Below, one piece after another: positions 8,730-17,828 of a stretch of DNA of 64,000 nucleotides (position 1 is the first letter of the stretch; every line of letters starts with the position of its first letter). Both the position numbers and the translations under genes were made by a program. Origin of the DNA: CALLPQ01 sp964392325 (lineage in GTDB: Bacteria > Pseudomonadota > Alphaproteobacteria > Caulobacterales > Parvularculaceae); the NCBI GenBank assembly GCA_964392325.1, contig CAYMPJ010000016.1, positions 1-64,000 of the forward strand, in the 5' to 3' direction. Under the pieces are notes generated by a model. It was not told the origin of the DNA. It did not search any database and was given only the letters and a program-made list of their open reading frames with translations.

Positions 8730-10124
8730 ATGAAGTATATTTCCACGCGCGGTGACGCTCCGACAGTCTCTTTCGAACAAGCCCTTTTAGCGGGTTTAGC
8801 CCCGGATGGGGGCCTATACATGCCTGAAAGTTGGCCGCAATTTTCTGAAAACGAGATTCGCTCAATGGCCGGCAAGCCTTTTGCCGAAATTGCCAAAACT
8901 GTGCTTATGCAATTCATTGGGGATACATTTAGCGAAAAAGAATTGCTGGAATTATGTAAACAGGCATTTGCATCATTTTCTCATCCCGCAACAACGCCGT
9001 TGGTGCAAATAGATGATGAAGATTGGATCCTTGAATTGTTTCATGGACCAACCTTGGCTTTTAAAGACGTTGCCATGCAATTGCTGGGCGTAATGTTTGA
9101 GAAGGTGCTTGGGCGCAAAAAGAAAAATCTAACGATAATTGGTGCAACTTCTGGAGATACAGGCGGCGCGGCTATCGAAGCTTTAAAAAATAAAGAGCGG
9201 GTCAATGTGTATATTCTTCACCCGAAAGGGCGGATCTCAGCCGTTCAGCGCCGGATCATGACGACAAGCGGCGCAAGTAACATAACTAATATCGCCGTAG
9301 ACGGAACATTTGATGATTGTCAGGCTATTGTTAAAACCCTATTTGGAGATCGTGAGTTTGCCGATAAAGTTGCCCTTGGCGGTGTCAACTCGATCAATTG
9401 GGCGCGCATAGCAATTCAATGTGTTTATTACTTCACCGCGGCAACATCTTTAGGGGCGCCGGAGCGCGCTTGTTCTTTTGTGGTGCCAACGGGTAATTTT
9501 GGAGATATTTTTGCCGGTTTTGTTGCCCGGCAAATGGGTTTGCCGATCCGCACCTTATGCGCGGCAACGAACCAGAACGATATTGTCCACCGTGTCCTCG
9601 AGACCGGCGCCTATTCTCCGACTGAGGTGAGTGCTACATCTTCTCCTTCAATGGATATTCAAGTTGCCAGTAATTTTGAACGGCTTATTTTCGAAGCAGC
9701 CCAGCGTGATAGTGATACTGTTCGCAGCTTAATGAACGCGCAAAAACAATCAGGACAATTCACCCTTGATCAGGACTGTCGAAATTTTTTATCGCCCCTG
9801 TTTACCTCTAACATGGCTAGCGAAGTAGAGACAGCTCAGTGCATGCAATATCATTTTGATAATGCGGGCCTTTTGATTGATCCCCATACAGCTGTTGGCC
9901 GTGTGGTTGCACAAAAAGAAAGAGCCAAGGGACATCTATCAGGGCCTGTTGTGACTTTGGCAACAGCACACCCTGCCAAATTCCCGGAGAGCGTTGTTGC
10001 CGCTACAGGGCAAAGCCCGGCCTTGCCCACCTCTTTAGCTGACTTGCATGAACGCAAAGAAGATATCACTGATGCTCCGGCCGATAGCGCGGCAATTCGA
10101 TCTCTTATTCTGGATAATTATTAA
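8730..10124 (+). CDS. thrC: Threonine synthase
   Basis: The product is a PLP enzyme converting O-phosphohomoserine to threonine, the last step of threonine synthesis. It has 464 residues from ATG 8730, starting MKYISTRGDAP as the family does; a GTG at 8721 would add three residues. The PLP lysine lies in HGPTLAFKDVAMQLLG (Lys112), and GATSGDTGGAAIEAL is the phosphate-binding loop. FVVPTGNFGDIFAGFVA and LIDPHTAVG are further signatures. It is followed after 76 bp by the M16 peptidase gene, a frequent alphaproteobacterial arrangement. Confidence 0.95.
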   Translation: MKYISTRGDAPTVSFEQALLAGLAPDGGLYMPESWPQFSENEIRSMAGKPFAEIAKTVLMQFIGDTFSEKELLELCKQAFASFSHPATTPLVQIDDEDWILELFHGPTLAFKDVAMQLLGVMFEKVLGRKKKNLTIIGATSGDTGGAAIEALKNKERVNVYILHPKGRISAVQRRIMTTSGASNITNIAVDGTFDDCQAIVKTLFGDREFADKVALGGVNSINWARIAIQCVYYFTAATSLGAPERACSFVVPTGNFGDIFAGFVARQMGLPIRTLCAATNQNDIVHRVLETGAYSPTEVSATSSPSMDIQVASNFERLIFEAAQRDSDTVRSLMNAQKQSGQFTLDQDCRNFLSPLFTSNMASEVETAQCMQYHFDNAGLLIDPHTAVGRVVAQKERAKGHLSGPVVTLATAHPAKFPESVVAATGQSPALPTSLADLHERKEDITDAPADSAAIRSLILDNY

Positions 10125-10200
10125 ACATGTTCGTAACCAAAGAGATTAGAGAAAATGAGCGGGTATGTCCGTCAACTGACATTGGCGAGGGGCTAAAGTC

Positions 10201-11457
10201 GTGATCACTCAATTTACCTTAGAAAACGGATTGCGCGTAGTCTTGGACACCATGAAAGAAGTTTCATCGGTCGCCATCGGGATATGGGTGAAGGCAGGAA
10301 CACTAGATGAAAATGATCAGCAGGCGGGACTTGCGCATCTATTGGAACATATGGCGTTTAAAGGGACCAGTAAGCGTAGTGCCAGAGATATTGCAATAGA
10401 ACTTGAAAATGTCGGAGCCTCTCTGGATGCTGCAACCAGTCATCAGCGTACGACCTATTCTTCTCGTGTTTTAAAGAGTGATCTTGATAAAGTCTGCGAT
10501 CTTATTAGTGATATTTTGATTAATCCGGTTTTTGATAATGACGAGCTTTCCCGCGAAAAAGAGGTCGTTATTCAAGAAATAGCCGAGGCAGCTGATGACC
10601 CTGATGATATTATCTTTGAACTTCTATCTGAAAAAGCATGGGGGTCCCACCCCTTGGGTAAGGCTATCTTGGGTACACAAAACTCGGTGCGCGCACATAC
10701 CCCGCAAGGCCTAACCGACTTTATGAATTCTCATTACAGTCCCGATCGCATGATCTTATCTATTGCAGGCAATGTTGATGTGAGGGAGGCTGAACGCCTT
10801 GCTAAAACCTATTTTTCTCAATTTTCAAACATAAACAATTCACCCCAGCGTACTAAGCCGCGCTATCAAGGCGGTTTTGTTTACGAGGATAAACCCATTG
10901 CGCAAAGCCATATTGCAATCGCATATCCGGGATTTGGATATGATAACCCCGATTATATAGCCGGTAGGCTTTTTGCGGATGTGTTGGGAGGGGGTATGTC
11001 TTCAAGATTGTTTCAAACAATTCGGGAAGAACATGGGCTTGCTTATTCTGTTTATGCGTATGCAGATATATTTGAGAACGCGGGTTTGATAGGCGCTTTT
11101 ATCGGAACAGATCCCGATCAGGCGCAAAGAAGTGTTGATCTAATGGTCGGTGAAATAAAGAAGATGAGCGATTCTATCTCTGAGGCCGAACTGGATAGAG
11201 CTAAGAGATTGATGAAATCGTCAATGATTATGAGCCGGGAGAGTGTTCAGGTTCGTGCTGAAATCAATGCGGGACAAATCATGACTTTTAATGAGCTTCG
11301 TGATGAACAAACTATTCTAGATCGCATAATGAATGTGAGTGTTAACGATATTCAAGATATCGCTACACACCTACTTGCGGGGCAAGCGCCATCTTTATCG
11401 GTTGTCGGGCCTTTACGCTCACCCGATTTATACGAGAATTTGTGCAACTTGAACTAA
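10201..11457 (+). CDS. M16 family zinc metallopeptidase (mitochondrial processing peptidase-like)
   Basis: This 418-residue protein has the inverted zinc motif HxxEH at residues 46-50 (HLLEH) with the third ligand Glu126 at the expected spacing of 76. The C-terminal half-domain carries the R/Y substrate motif region (GGGMSSRLFQTIREEHGLAYSV, split here by description only). It is closest to the alphaproteobacterial PqqL/MPP-beta type, relatives of the mitochondrial processing peptidase. It starts with GTG 10201 downstream of GGCGAGGGG. It sits between thrC and a GNAT gene on the same strand, with 14 bp to the latter. Confidence 0.9.
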   Translation: MITQFTLENGLRVVLDTMKEVSSVAIGIWVKAGTLDENDQQAGLAHLLEHMAFKGTSKRSARDIAIELENVGASLDAATSHQRTTYSSRVLKSDLDKVCDLISDILINPVFDNDELSREKEVVIQEIAEAADDPDDIIFELLSEKAWGSHPLGKAILGTQNSVRAHTPQGLTDFMNSHYSPDRMILSIAGNVDVREAERLAKTYFSQFSNINNSPQRTKPRYQGGFVYEDKPIAQSHIAIAYPGFGYDNPDYIAGRLFADVLGGGMSSRLFQTIREEHGLAYSVYAYADIFENAGLIGAFIGTDPDQAQRSVDLMVGEIKKMSDSISEAELDRAKRLMKSSMIMSRESVQVRAEINAGQIMTFNELRDEQTILDRIMNVSVNDIQDIATHLLAGQAPSLSVVGPLRSPDLYENLCNLN

Positions 11458-11471
11458 TTGATAGATATTGA

Positions 11472-12068
11472 ATGTCTTCCCTGTTTTCACTTTTGCAAAA
11501 TGTTACGCGGCCTTCACCTAATGAGGTCACGCTGGTGATAGATGATCTCCTTTTAATGCCTGCAAAAGTATCGGATTATGATGACTGGTTTGATTTGCGA
11601 AAAAGCAGTTATAAACATCTAACTCGTTGGGAAGCCGGTTGGGACGAGAAAACGGCCAGCCGGGCAAGCTTTGTTAAACGGGTTCGTCTTGACCAGCTTC
11701 ATATTACTGCAAAGAAGCGTTTGCCATTGCTGATTCATCTGCGCAAAGACAATACGTTAATTGGGGGTGTGAGTTTGTTCGACATTCGTCACGGTAATCG
11801 TCATTCCGCATCAGTTGGTTATTGGTTGGGGGAGCCATATACCGGGCGGGGCTATGCGACGAAGGCTGTAAAGGGAATAATGGATTATGGTTTTGATGCC
11901 CTTGAGCTGGTTAAAATAAATGCAGCATGTCAGCCCGGAAATGTTGCATCGCAACAAGTTTTGCGAAATTGCGGCTTCGAGCGAGAGGGACTCGCCAAAA
12001 GTTATCTCAAAATAAATGGGGAATGGCGTGATCACGAGCTCTGGGCGCGCATAATGGTAAAAAACTAG
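11472..12068 (+). CDS. GNAT N-acetyltransferase, RimJ/RimL-like
   Basis: This 198-residue protein contains an acetyl-CoA binding core: GYWLGEPYTGRGYATKAV around residues 116-133, then INAACQPGNVASQQVLRNCGF and GEWRDHELWARI. These match the RimJ/RimL group, which acetylates N-termini of ribosomal proteins, although many members have other substrates. The N-terminal DWFDLRKSSYKHLTRWE segment is also typical. It begins 14 bp after the M16 peptidase and is probably cotranscribed with it. Confidence 0.85.
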   Translation: MSSLFSLLQNVTRPSPNEVTLVIDDLLLMPAKVSDYDDWFDLRKSSYKHLTRWEAGWDEKTASRASFVKRVRLDQLHITAKKRLPLLIHLRKDNTLIGGVSLFDIRHGNRHSASVGYWLGEPYTGRGYATKAVKGIMDYGFDALELVKINAACQPGNVASQQVLRNCGFEREGLAKSYLKINGEWRDHELWARIMVKN

Positions 12069-12421
12069 GTTTTTTTGTGAATATTATCACAAATTTGCAC
12101 TCAGGGGTCTTGCACTTATTAGCGCAGCAAGTGAAGATATTAACGTGGTGTTGAGTATTTGATAGTCGATAAGGGTGACATTGCTCTCGGAGAGATTTTG
12201 GGGAGTTGGGGAAATGTCACATTACACCTTTTAGGCTTCGCCCTGAGTAATTGAAATTGAGGAAGAGAGTTTCCTTTACTCAATTCTAGAGACAAAGGGC
12301 AAATATTCCAACCATCACATGTGAACCAGTTCTGTTTTCAGGACCCGTCTATAATGGGCTTAGTGAAAATAGTGAGTGGTTTCGCATTTCTTGTTGGGGC
12401 GGCTTATGGTGGCAAAAGCAT
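12069..12421. other. Intergenic region upstream of the PAS/EAL protein
   Basis: It contains a perfect CRP-type palindrome (12076-12091), a near-CtrA motif TTAA-N7-TTGA at about 12140, and a 23-codon open frame running into the next start (12354-12425). No larger gene is seen. Confidence 0.5.
12076..12091. promoter_or_regulatory. CRP-like palindrome TGTGA-N6-TCACA
   Basis: TGTGA at 12076-12080 and TCACA at 12087-12091 form a perfect match to the CRP consensus, extended by T/A on both sides. It lies 8 bp after the GNAT stop and about 330 bp before the EAL gene. The T-run is on the 5' side, so it is not a plus-strand terminator. Which regulator binds is unknown. Confidence 0.4.
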
Positions 12422-12425
12422 ATGA
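12354..12425 (+). CDS. Possible 23-aa leader peptide overlapping the EAL gene start
   Basis: The frame ATG 12354 to TGA 12425 encodes a hydrophobic 23-residue peptide (MGLVKIVSGFAFLVGAAYGG then KSI). CAGGA lies about 10 bp before the ATG. Its stop overlaps the next ATG as ATGA, so translational coupling is possible. It could also be chance. Confidence 0.3.
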   Translation: MGLVKIVSGFAFLVGAAYGGKSI

Positions 12426-15175
12426 TTGAAATAGTAGAAGCGTTCGGTTTGATCGGTCAGTTAAATGACCTGCAAATTTCCTCGGCGCATACAAGTGCTT
12501 CTAATTTAAGCGCAGTCCAAGGTCGATTGGCGATTGGTGAACTGAATATTTTGCGCGGGGCAGTTTTAGGGTCATTGTTTGCGGGGCTGGCTTTTCTAGC
12601 AGGCTTTGCGGTTATAAAGAAAAGCTCGCTTTCTTTCAGCACAGCATTAATGGTTGGTTCGGCTGCATTACTGGAATTATTCTGGTTGAATTTTTTGCAA
12701 ACACCAAGCCAAAGTTTGGTTGTCCTTTTACAAGGACTGTTTGGCGCCAGCGTTATTATTTTTCTCTCATCCACCGTTAGCATTACGCGCAATCACTCCG
12801 GTTTTGGCGGATTAATGTTGGCCGCTTCACTCGTGCTTATTGGTGTTGGGGTCATAAACTTTCTCGGACGGGCTGATTTATCCGGAATGATGCTGCGATC
12901 ATTATTTGGGGTAGGGGTTTTTGCATTCGTTCTTTCCGTAGTTCAATCGATCCGCGGCGATCGAGGGGCGCAGATGATTTTACCCGGTACATTACTCACA
13001 ATGGCCGCTTTACTTGTGATTGTAAGGATGGGGGCCGGTGGTCTTCTTGCTCACGGTCTGTTTGCCCTAGGTATTCTTGCTGCAAGCCTTGTTTCAATAA
13101 CGGAAGGTCGCAAGCGTTTTGATGGTGGTCTTGGGCCTCAAGGAGAGCTTGACCGAAATCCATTAGGTGCTGCCAGTTTTGGTGCGGCGGCACTTGCAGG
13201 AGGTGTTGCAGCTGGATCAGGATTCAAACCTACAGAAGCGCAACCTACCGATGAGGGCCAGCTATTTGAAAATCAAGAGGCAGTCTCAAATAGTGCGGGA
13301 TCGCCAGATACCAAATTATCTAGCAAATCATCAGAAGCTGTTAGCAAAGCAGGATCCGGGAAGGGTAGAAAGCCCGCAATGTCGTCAGATCGCTTATTAG
13401 AGGTTCTCGACTTTTCTGGAATTGCAGTCTGGGATTGGAGCCTGGATGGGGTTTATCAAAGCGACTCTCTTTGCACATTATTAGGTGCGGACTGTGAGGC
13501 CGATTTCACACCTGAAGCCATGCGCGCTTTTATTAGCCCGTCCCATCTTTCAATTTTTGAAGAGGATGTATTGGGTCATGGTAGCGATGATGGTGGTTTT
13601 GACACCACGATATGTATCCATAATGGACATGTCATGCGCGTGCGCGGTGCAAGAGCCATCGATAAAAATGGTCGTTTAGAACGTGTGGTTGCATTCTTTG
13701 AAAACCCTATGTCGTCTCCCGCGGGCATCCCTACACAAAGTGAAAATGCTGAATCTGGACTTCAAAATTCTATTCCGGTTAATCCATCTTTCTCAAATGC
13801 GGACGCAGACCAGGAAAACCATGTGGCGGCGGCTTATTCACCGGCAGTACCGGTGCCCGATTTTCATGATGACCCTCATGATGAGATGGGTTTTCCTAAG
13901 TCGCAGGGCCTTGATGATCGTAATCTAGGCGTAGATAGGCAAAAGAGAGAGCCAGACATCTCTACGCCGGCTTTAGCGCTAAGCGCTGAAAATTTGTCGG
14001 TATCAAAAGCTGGAAGTATTGCTTCCGATAGCCCTGAAGAATTAGCGATCGAATATCGTCCCTTAATAGCATTCGGAACAGGTGAAATCGTAGGCTATAG
14101 AGCTGATATACCAAGCAGTTTAGTAGAACAGCCCGCGAGCAAAGTTGTGTCGAAGATGATCGAACATGGTGCACAGCTTCTTGAAAGCGAGCATCAGCGC
14201 AACCGGAAAGCAATAGAAAATCAGTCAACGAATGAGCGTAAAATATCATCTGATGCGTTTATTGCATTGCGCACTTCGTGGGCTCAGGTCAACGAAGATG
14301 GATTTTTCGAGACAATGCATAACGCTATTCGCAAATACGCTCTGCCCTACGGGTCATTGGTTTTGGAAATGGATGGGCTGTCGGCAATAAAAGATATGAG
14401 AAGTGCGAAAGCGATTTTTGCACAAATTCGCCAAGCCGGGGCACGGGTTGCTTTTGCTGATGGTAATGCAAGCAATAAGGTTCTAGGCAATCTACATCGT
14501 TATGATTTTGATTATATTAGCCTATCCGAGCCGGTAGTTTCCAAGCTTGGAAAATCCAATAATCCGGACCGCTATACCAGAGCTCTTATGACACTCGGTC
14601 GTGATTTAGGTTTACGGGTTCTTGCGAGCGGCGTTGATGATCAGGACCTTGTATTGAAATTACGCAATTATGGTTGTCACCATGGTGATGGGGATGCATT
14701 AGCAAATTCTGCAGTATTTCAAGCGCCAGTAAATGGGCAGGTCAAAAACGATAATTTGGCGCAAACCCATGAAACAAGTCCATCGGCTGATTTGGCAATG
14801 AATGAAGTTTCCCAACATGCTGAAAATGGGGAAACTAATCATAATGCAGGCAAAGTTCAGGAATTGAACCAGACTTTACATACGAAAACGAAGTCACCCT
14901 TGCGCGATGAAAATGGAGCGATCTCACTGGATTCATGGTCTTCTGATGTCAATGAAAGTGAGGCTACAAATACAGCTTCTCCTCAATCAAATACTGACAA
15001 ATCATTGAATGCAATCCCCAGTATTCGCGCTGCATTTGCCAAGTCAGTTCCTTCTTTCTCCCCTGAAGCAAGTCAGGCGAATGGACAATCGGGTGGATTT
15101 GAGACTATGCCCGGAGAAAGTATCACTGAAAGATCTCTTCCAAAATGGCGCACATGGGGCAAACAAATGCGCTAA
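12422..15175 (+). CDS. Membrane PAS protein with degenerate EAL domain
   Basis: This 917-residue protein has about seven hydrophobic segments (residues 43-215), a Ser/Gly linker, and a PAS-like domain from about 320 to 415 (LLEVLDFSGIAVWDWSLDG). A polar low-complexity linker follows, then an EAL-type domain from about 544 to 780, and a disordered tail. The EAL fold is recognisable (EYRPLIAFGTGEIVGYRAD, LVLEMDGLSAIKD, LRNYGCHHGDGDAL), but catalytic positions are lost. EAL reads RAD, the DDFG motif reads ADGN, the KID position reads SLSE, and EGVE reads SGVD. It is therefore probably not a c-di-GMP phosphodiesterase but could be a c-di-GMP receptor or a scaffold, as for TipF-like proteins. The role is unproven. 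Confidence 0.75.
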   Translation: MIEIVEAFGLIGQLNDLQISSAHTSASNLSAVQGRLAIGELNILRGAVLGSLFAGLAFLAGFAVIKKSSLSFSTALMVGSAALLELFWLNFLQTPSQSLVVLLQGLFGASVIIFLSSTVSITRNHSGFGGLMLAASLVLIGVGVINFLGRADLSGMMLRSLFGVGVFAFVLSVVQSIRGDRGAQMILPGTLLTMAALLVIVRMGAGGLLAHGLFALGILAASLVSITEGRKRFDGGLGPQGELDRNPLGAASFGAAALAGGVAAGSGFKPTEAQPTDEGQLFENQEAVSNSAGSPDTKLSSKSSEAVSKAGSGKGRKPAMSSDRLLEVLDFSGIAVWDWSLDGVYQSDSLCTLLGADCEADFTPEAMRAFISPSHLSIFEEDVLGHGSDDGGFDTTICIHNGHVMRVRGARAIDKNGRLERVVAFFENPMSSPAGIPTQSENAESGLQNSIPVNPSFSNADADQENHVAAAYSPAVPVPDFHDDPHDEMGFPKSQGLDDRNLGVDRQKREPDISTPALALSAENLSVSKAGSIASDSPEELAIEYRPLIAFGTGEIVGYRADIPSSLVEQPASKVVSKMIEHGAQLLESEHQRNRKAIENQSTNERKISSDAFIALRTSWAQVNEDGFFETMHNAIRKYALPYGSLVLEMDGLSAIKDMRSAKAIFAQIRQAGARVAFADGNASNKVLGNLHRYDFDYISLSEPVVSKLGKSNNPDRYTRALMTLGRDLGLRVLASGVDDQDLVLKLRNYGCHHGDGDALANSAVFQAPVNGQVKNDNLAQTHETSPSADLAMNEVSQHAENGETNHNAGKVQELNQTLHTKTKSPLRDENGAISLDSWSSDVNESEATNTASPQSNTDKSLNAIPSIRAAFAKSVPSFSPEASQANGQSGGFETMPGESITERSLPKWRTWGKQMR

Positions 15176-15245
15176 CCCGCATGTTTGCTTTAAAAAACGT
15201 CGTCCTATAGCAAGAACGATTATGTTCTTGAGATATCTATAAATT

Positions 15246-16493
15246 CTAGGCGCGCTTTTTATCCGGCGGCATTTTCCTAATTTTATCGCGTAGAAAATCG
15301 ATTGGTTTTAGGCCAGTGCGTTCTTCAAAATGCCAATAGGTCCAGCCGTTACAGCTTTCTGCATTTTGAGCAAGAGCCCCCACTTTATGGATAGAGCCTT
15401 GTACGGTATTGCCATCTTTTTCTTTGTAGGCAAGAGAACCATCCGCTTTAATCCTGGCTTGGTGTTTCTTGTTCTTTGTATAAAGTTTGGTACCAGGGCG
15501 TAATAAACCGCGCTCGACAACGGTACCAAAAGGCACGCGGGGCGCATGACGGCGAGAGGGAGTTGTCATCAAATCTTCATTGGCGATTGGCTTAATGCGG
15601 GCAATGCGGGTTTTTGCAGCTTTTATATAATCTGTATCCCGCTCAATTCCGATAAAATTGCGTCCCAGAAGTTTTGCAGCTGCCCCAGTTGTCCCTGTTC
15701 CGAAAAATGGATCCAGGACTGTATCCCCCGGATTGGTGGAGCCTATCAGTATGCGATATAATAAGGATTCAGGTTTTTGGGTCGGATGTGTTTTCTCGCC
15801 ATTCTCTCCCTTAAGGCGTTCACCTCCAGTACATATTGGCATCTCCCAATCCGAGCGCATCTGTAAATCGTCATTGCCAGTCTTCAAGGCGGTATAGTTG
15901 AAGGTATATTTAGACTCTTTGGATTTTGATGCCCAGATCATTGTTTCATGAGCATTGGTTAATCGGGTACCCCGAAAATTTGGCATCGGGTTTGTTTTGC
16001 GCCAAATAACATCATTTAAAATCCAGAACCCTATATCCTGTATTGCTGTACCTACACGGAATATATTATGGTAAGAGCCAATCACCCATATCGCGCCATT
16101 CGGTTTTAATAATCTTTGGGCCTCGCTTAACCAATCTCGTGTAAATTTATCATATGTTTCAAAAGAGGCGAATTTATCCCAATCATCATCCACACCATTA
16201 ACCTGACTATTATCTGGACGGGTTAGATCACCGCCGAGTTGAAGATTATATGGTGGGTCGGCAAAAATTAGATCGACACTTTCATCGGGCAGGGTTTTCA
16301 TTAGCTCAATGCAATCGCCCTGCAGTATAGAGTTTTTGAGTATGCCGTTTTTTTTCGTGGCTTTTTTAGCGGCGGCTCGCGCGGATTTTTTATTAGTTTT
16401 TCCGGTAATTGGCTTTTTTTTCGGACTGATTCTTGATCGAGTGCCTGATGATGCTTTTATGGTCATAATTTGCGAGCGAGCCTTTTTTTGCAC
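15246..16493 (-). CDS. ccrM: CcrM-type cell-cycle-regulated DNA adenine methyltransferase (GANTC)
   Basis: This 415-residue beta-class N6-adenine methyltransferase has DPPY at residues 79-82 in DLIFADPPYNLQLGGDL, the AdoMet motif LDPFFGTGTTGAAAKLLG, and GSYHNIFRVG and THPTQKPESLLYR in between. The C-terminal extension (GLLRPGTKLYT through NGWTYWHFEERTGLKPID) is specific to CcrM and needed for DNA binding. Residues 1-50 form a Lys/Ala-rich extension absent from Caulobacter CcrM; the start is GTG 16493, or possibly ATG 16466. CcrM methylates GANTC after replication and is essential in several alphaproteobacteria. The promoter region holds three GANTC sites and a CtrA box. Confidence 0.95.
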   Translation of the reverse strand: MQKKARSQIMTIKASSGTRSRISPKKKPITGKTNKKSARAAAKKATKKNGILKNSILQGDCIELMKTLPDESVDLIFADPPYNLQLGGDLTRPDNSQVNGVDDDWDKFASFETYDKFTRDWLSEAQRLLKPNGAIWVIGSYHNIFRVGTAIQDIGFWILNDVIWRKTNPMPNFRGTRLTNAHETMIWASKSKESKYTFNYTALKTGNDDLQMRSDWEMPICTGGERLKGENGEKTHPTQKPESLLYRILIGSTNPGDTVLDPFFGTGTTGAAAKLLGRNFIGIERDTDYIKAAKTRIARIKPIANEDLMTTPSRRHAPRVPFGTVVERGLLRPGTKLYTKNKKHQARIKADGSLAYKEKDGNTVQGSIHKVGALAQNAESCNGWTYWHFEERTGLKPIDFLRDKIRKMPPDKKRA

Positions 16494-16527
16494 ATTTAAC
16501 TGTGCTGCTAAAATGTCAGGGGATTGT

Positions 16528-16556
16528 GAGTCACGCCGAATCGCGCGTCAAGAGTC
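16528..16556. promoter_or_regulatory. Cluster of three GANTC methylation sites in the ccrM promoter
   Basis: GAGTC 16528-16532, GAATC 16538-16542 and GAGTC 16552-16556 lie 35-63 bp upstream of the ccrM start. In Caulobacter, GANTC sites in the ccrM leader make its transcription sensitive to methylation state. The same logic is likely here. Confidence 0.75.
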
Positions 16557-16599
16557 CAGGGTGAAAAAACTGGCATCTTAGCGTAAAAAAACACCAGTA

Positions 16600-16614
16600 T
16601 TAACAAAAGGTTAA
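16600..16614. promoter_or_regulatory. CtrA box (TTAA-N7-TTAA) between ccrM and mltG
   Basis: The site is TTAA-CAAAAGG-TTAA, a perfect consensus CtrA site, 107 bp upstream of the ccrM start and 109 bp upstream of mltG. CtrA activates ccrM transcription in Caulobacter, so context strongly favours function at ccrM; an effect on mltG is possible. Confidence 0.75.
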
Positions 16615-16722
16615 CGGTTGGCGTGGCTGTTATTCCTTTTTGAAAATTGAATTTACTGGGCAGACAGAATGTAAAAATGACGATATTATGGGAGAGATTA
16701 GGTTTTATGGGTATGGATTGTC

Positions 16723-17793
16723 ATGGGTAGATTAAACATTAGAAATCAGAATGCGGCTATTTCACAGCGCAAAAAGCGCTTGAGTAAGCGCGTTGAAAAT
16801 CAACGCGGCGGTGTGGTGAAGGGGCTTGTTTTTTTCTTTTTGGGTCTGTTTTTGTTGTCGGCAATTGCCTTGGGCGCAGGGGGCTATTTTGCCTATGAAG
16901 AAATCCAGCGTGATGGTCCTCTTACTGAGGAAGAAATTGTATTACTAAAACCGGGGACATCGGTGGGCCAGATAGCGGATATTCTGGCCGAACGTAAAAT
17001 CATTAGGCATGCTGGTTTATTCAATGCAGCCGTACGATGGCGCAAGGCACAGGGAAAACTGAAAGCCGGGGAGTATCGATTTGCTCCGGGGGTCAATGTT
17101 TTGCAAGTCATAGATATTCTTGTGGATGGTAGTTCTATTTTGCATTTTGTAACAGTCCCCGAAGGGCGAACCACAAAACAGATAATAGAAATTATCAATA
17201 ATAATGAAGTTCTAACCGGTGAAATAAGTTTAGAGCCACGAGAGGGGAGTCTGCTTCCGGAGACCTATGGGTTTACGAGAGGAGAAAGCCGCGATGCCAT
17301 CTTGAAACGGATGGGGGCAGCACAGGAACAAGCTCTAGGAGAACTATGGGAAACCCGAACAAGCGAACTCCCAATCACTAGTCAGCGCGAGGCATTAATT
17401 TTGGCATCAATCGTTGAAAAAGAAACGGGTGTCTCTTCGGAACGCAAAAGAGTTGCCTCTGTTTTCATAAACCGGCTGCGCCGGGGGATGCGCTTGCAAA
17501 GCGACCCAACAATTATTTATGGATTAACCGGGGGAGAGCCCTTAGGGCGCGGCTTACGGGAGTCCGAGCTTCGAGGCGAAACCCCATACAATACCTATGT
17601 TATTAATGGCCTCCCTCCGACACCGATTTGTAATCCGGGCCGCGCTTCCATTGAGGCTGTGCTAAACCCTGCAGATACAGACGATTTATTTTTTGTAGCC
17701 GATGGCTCTGGGGGGCACGCATTTGCTAAAACTCTCAAACAACATAATAATAATGTAGCGAAATGGCGCGAAGTAGAGCGCCAAAGACGGTAA
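16723..17793 (+). CDS. mltG: Endolytic murein transglycosylase MltG (YceG-like)
   Basis: This 356-residue protein has a basic cytoplasmic N-terminus, one membrane helix (about residues 34-56), then the YceG fold: VGQIADILAERKII (LysM-like subdomain), LPETYGFTRGES, and the catalytic block ASIVEKETGVSSERKRVASV with Glu232/Glu234. RRGMRLQSDPTIIYGLTGG follows, and the C-terminus has YNTYVINGLPPTPICNPG. MltG cuts nascent glycan strands in the periplasm and acts as a terminase for peptidoglycan synthesis. In alphaproteobacteria it usually follows fabF; here it is followed by yicC and gmk, also a conserved order. Confidence 0.95.
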   Translation: MGRLNIRNQNAAISQRKKRLSKRVENQRGGVVKGLVFFFLGLFLLSAIALGAGGYFAYEEIQRDGPLTEEEIVLLKPGTSVGQIADILAERKIIRHAGLFNAAVRWRKAQGKLKAGEYRFAPGVNVLQVIDILVDGSSILHFVTVPEGRTTKQIIEIINNNEVLTGEISLEPREGSLLPETYGFTRGESRDAILKRMGAAQEQALGELWETRTSELPITSQREALILASIVEKETGVSSERKRVASVFINRLRRGMRLQSDPTIIYGLTGGEPLGRGLRESELRGETPYNTYVINGLPPTPICNPGRASIEAVLNPADTDDLFFVADGSGGHAFAKTLKQHNNNVAKWREVERQRR

Positions 17794-17828
17794 ACAATAT
17801 AACTCGCTTGGTTGGATAGGCTGAAATT

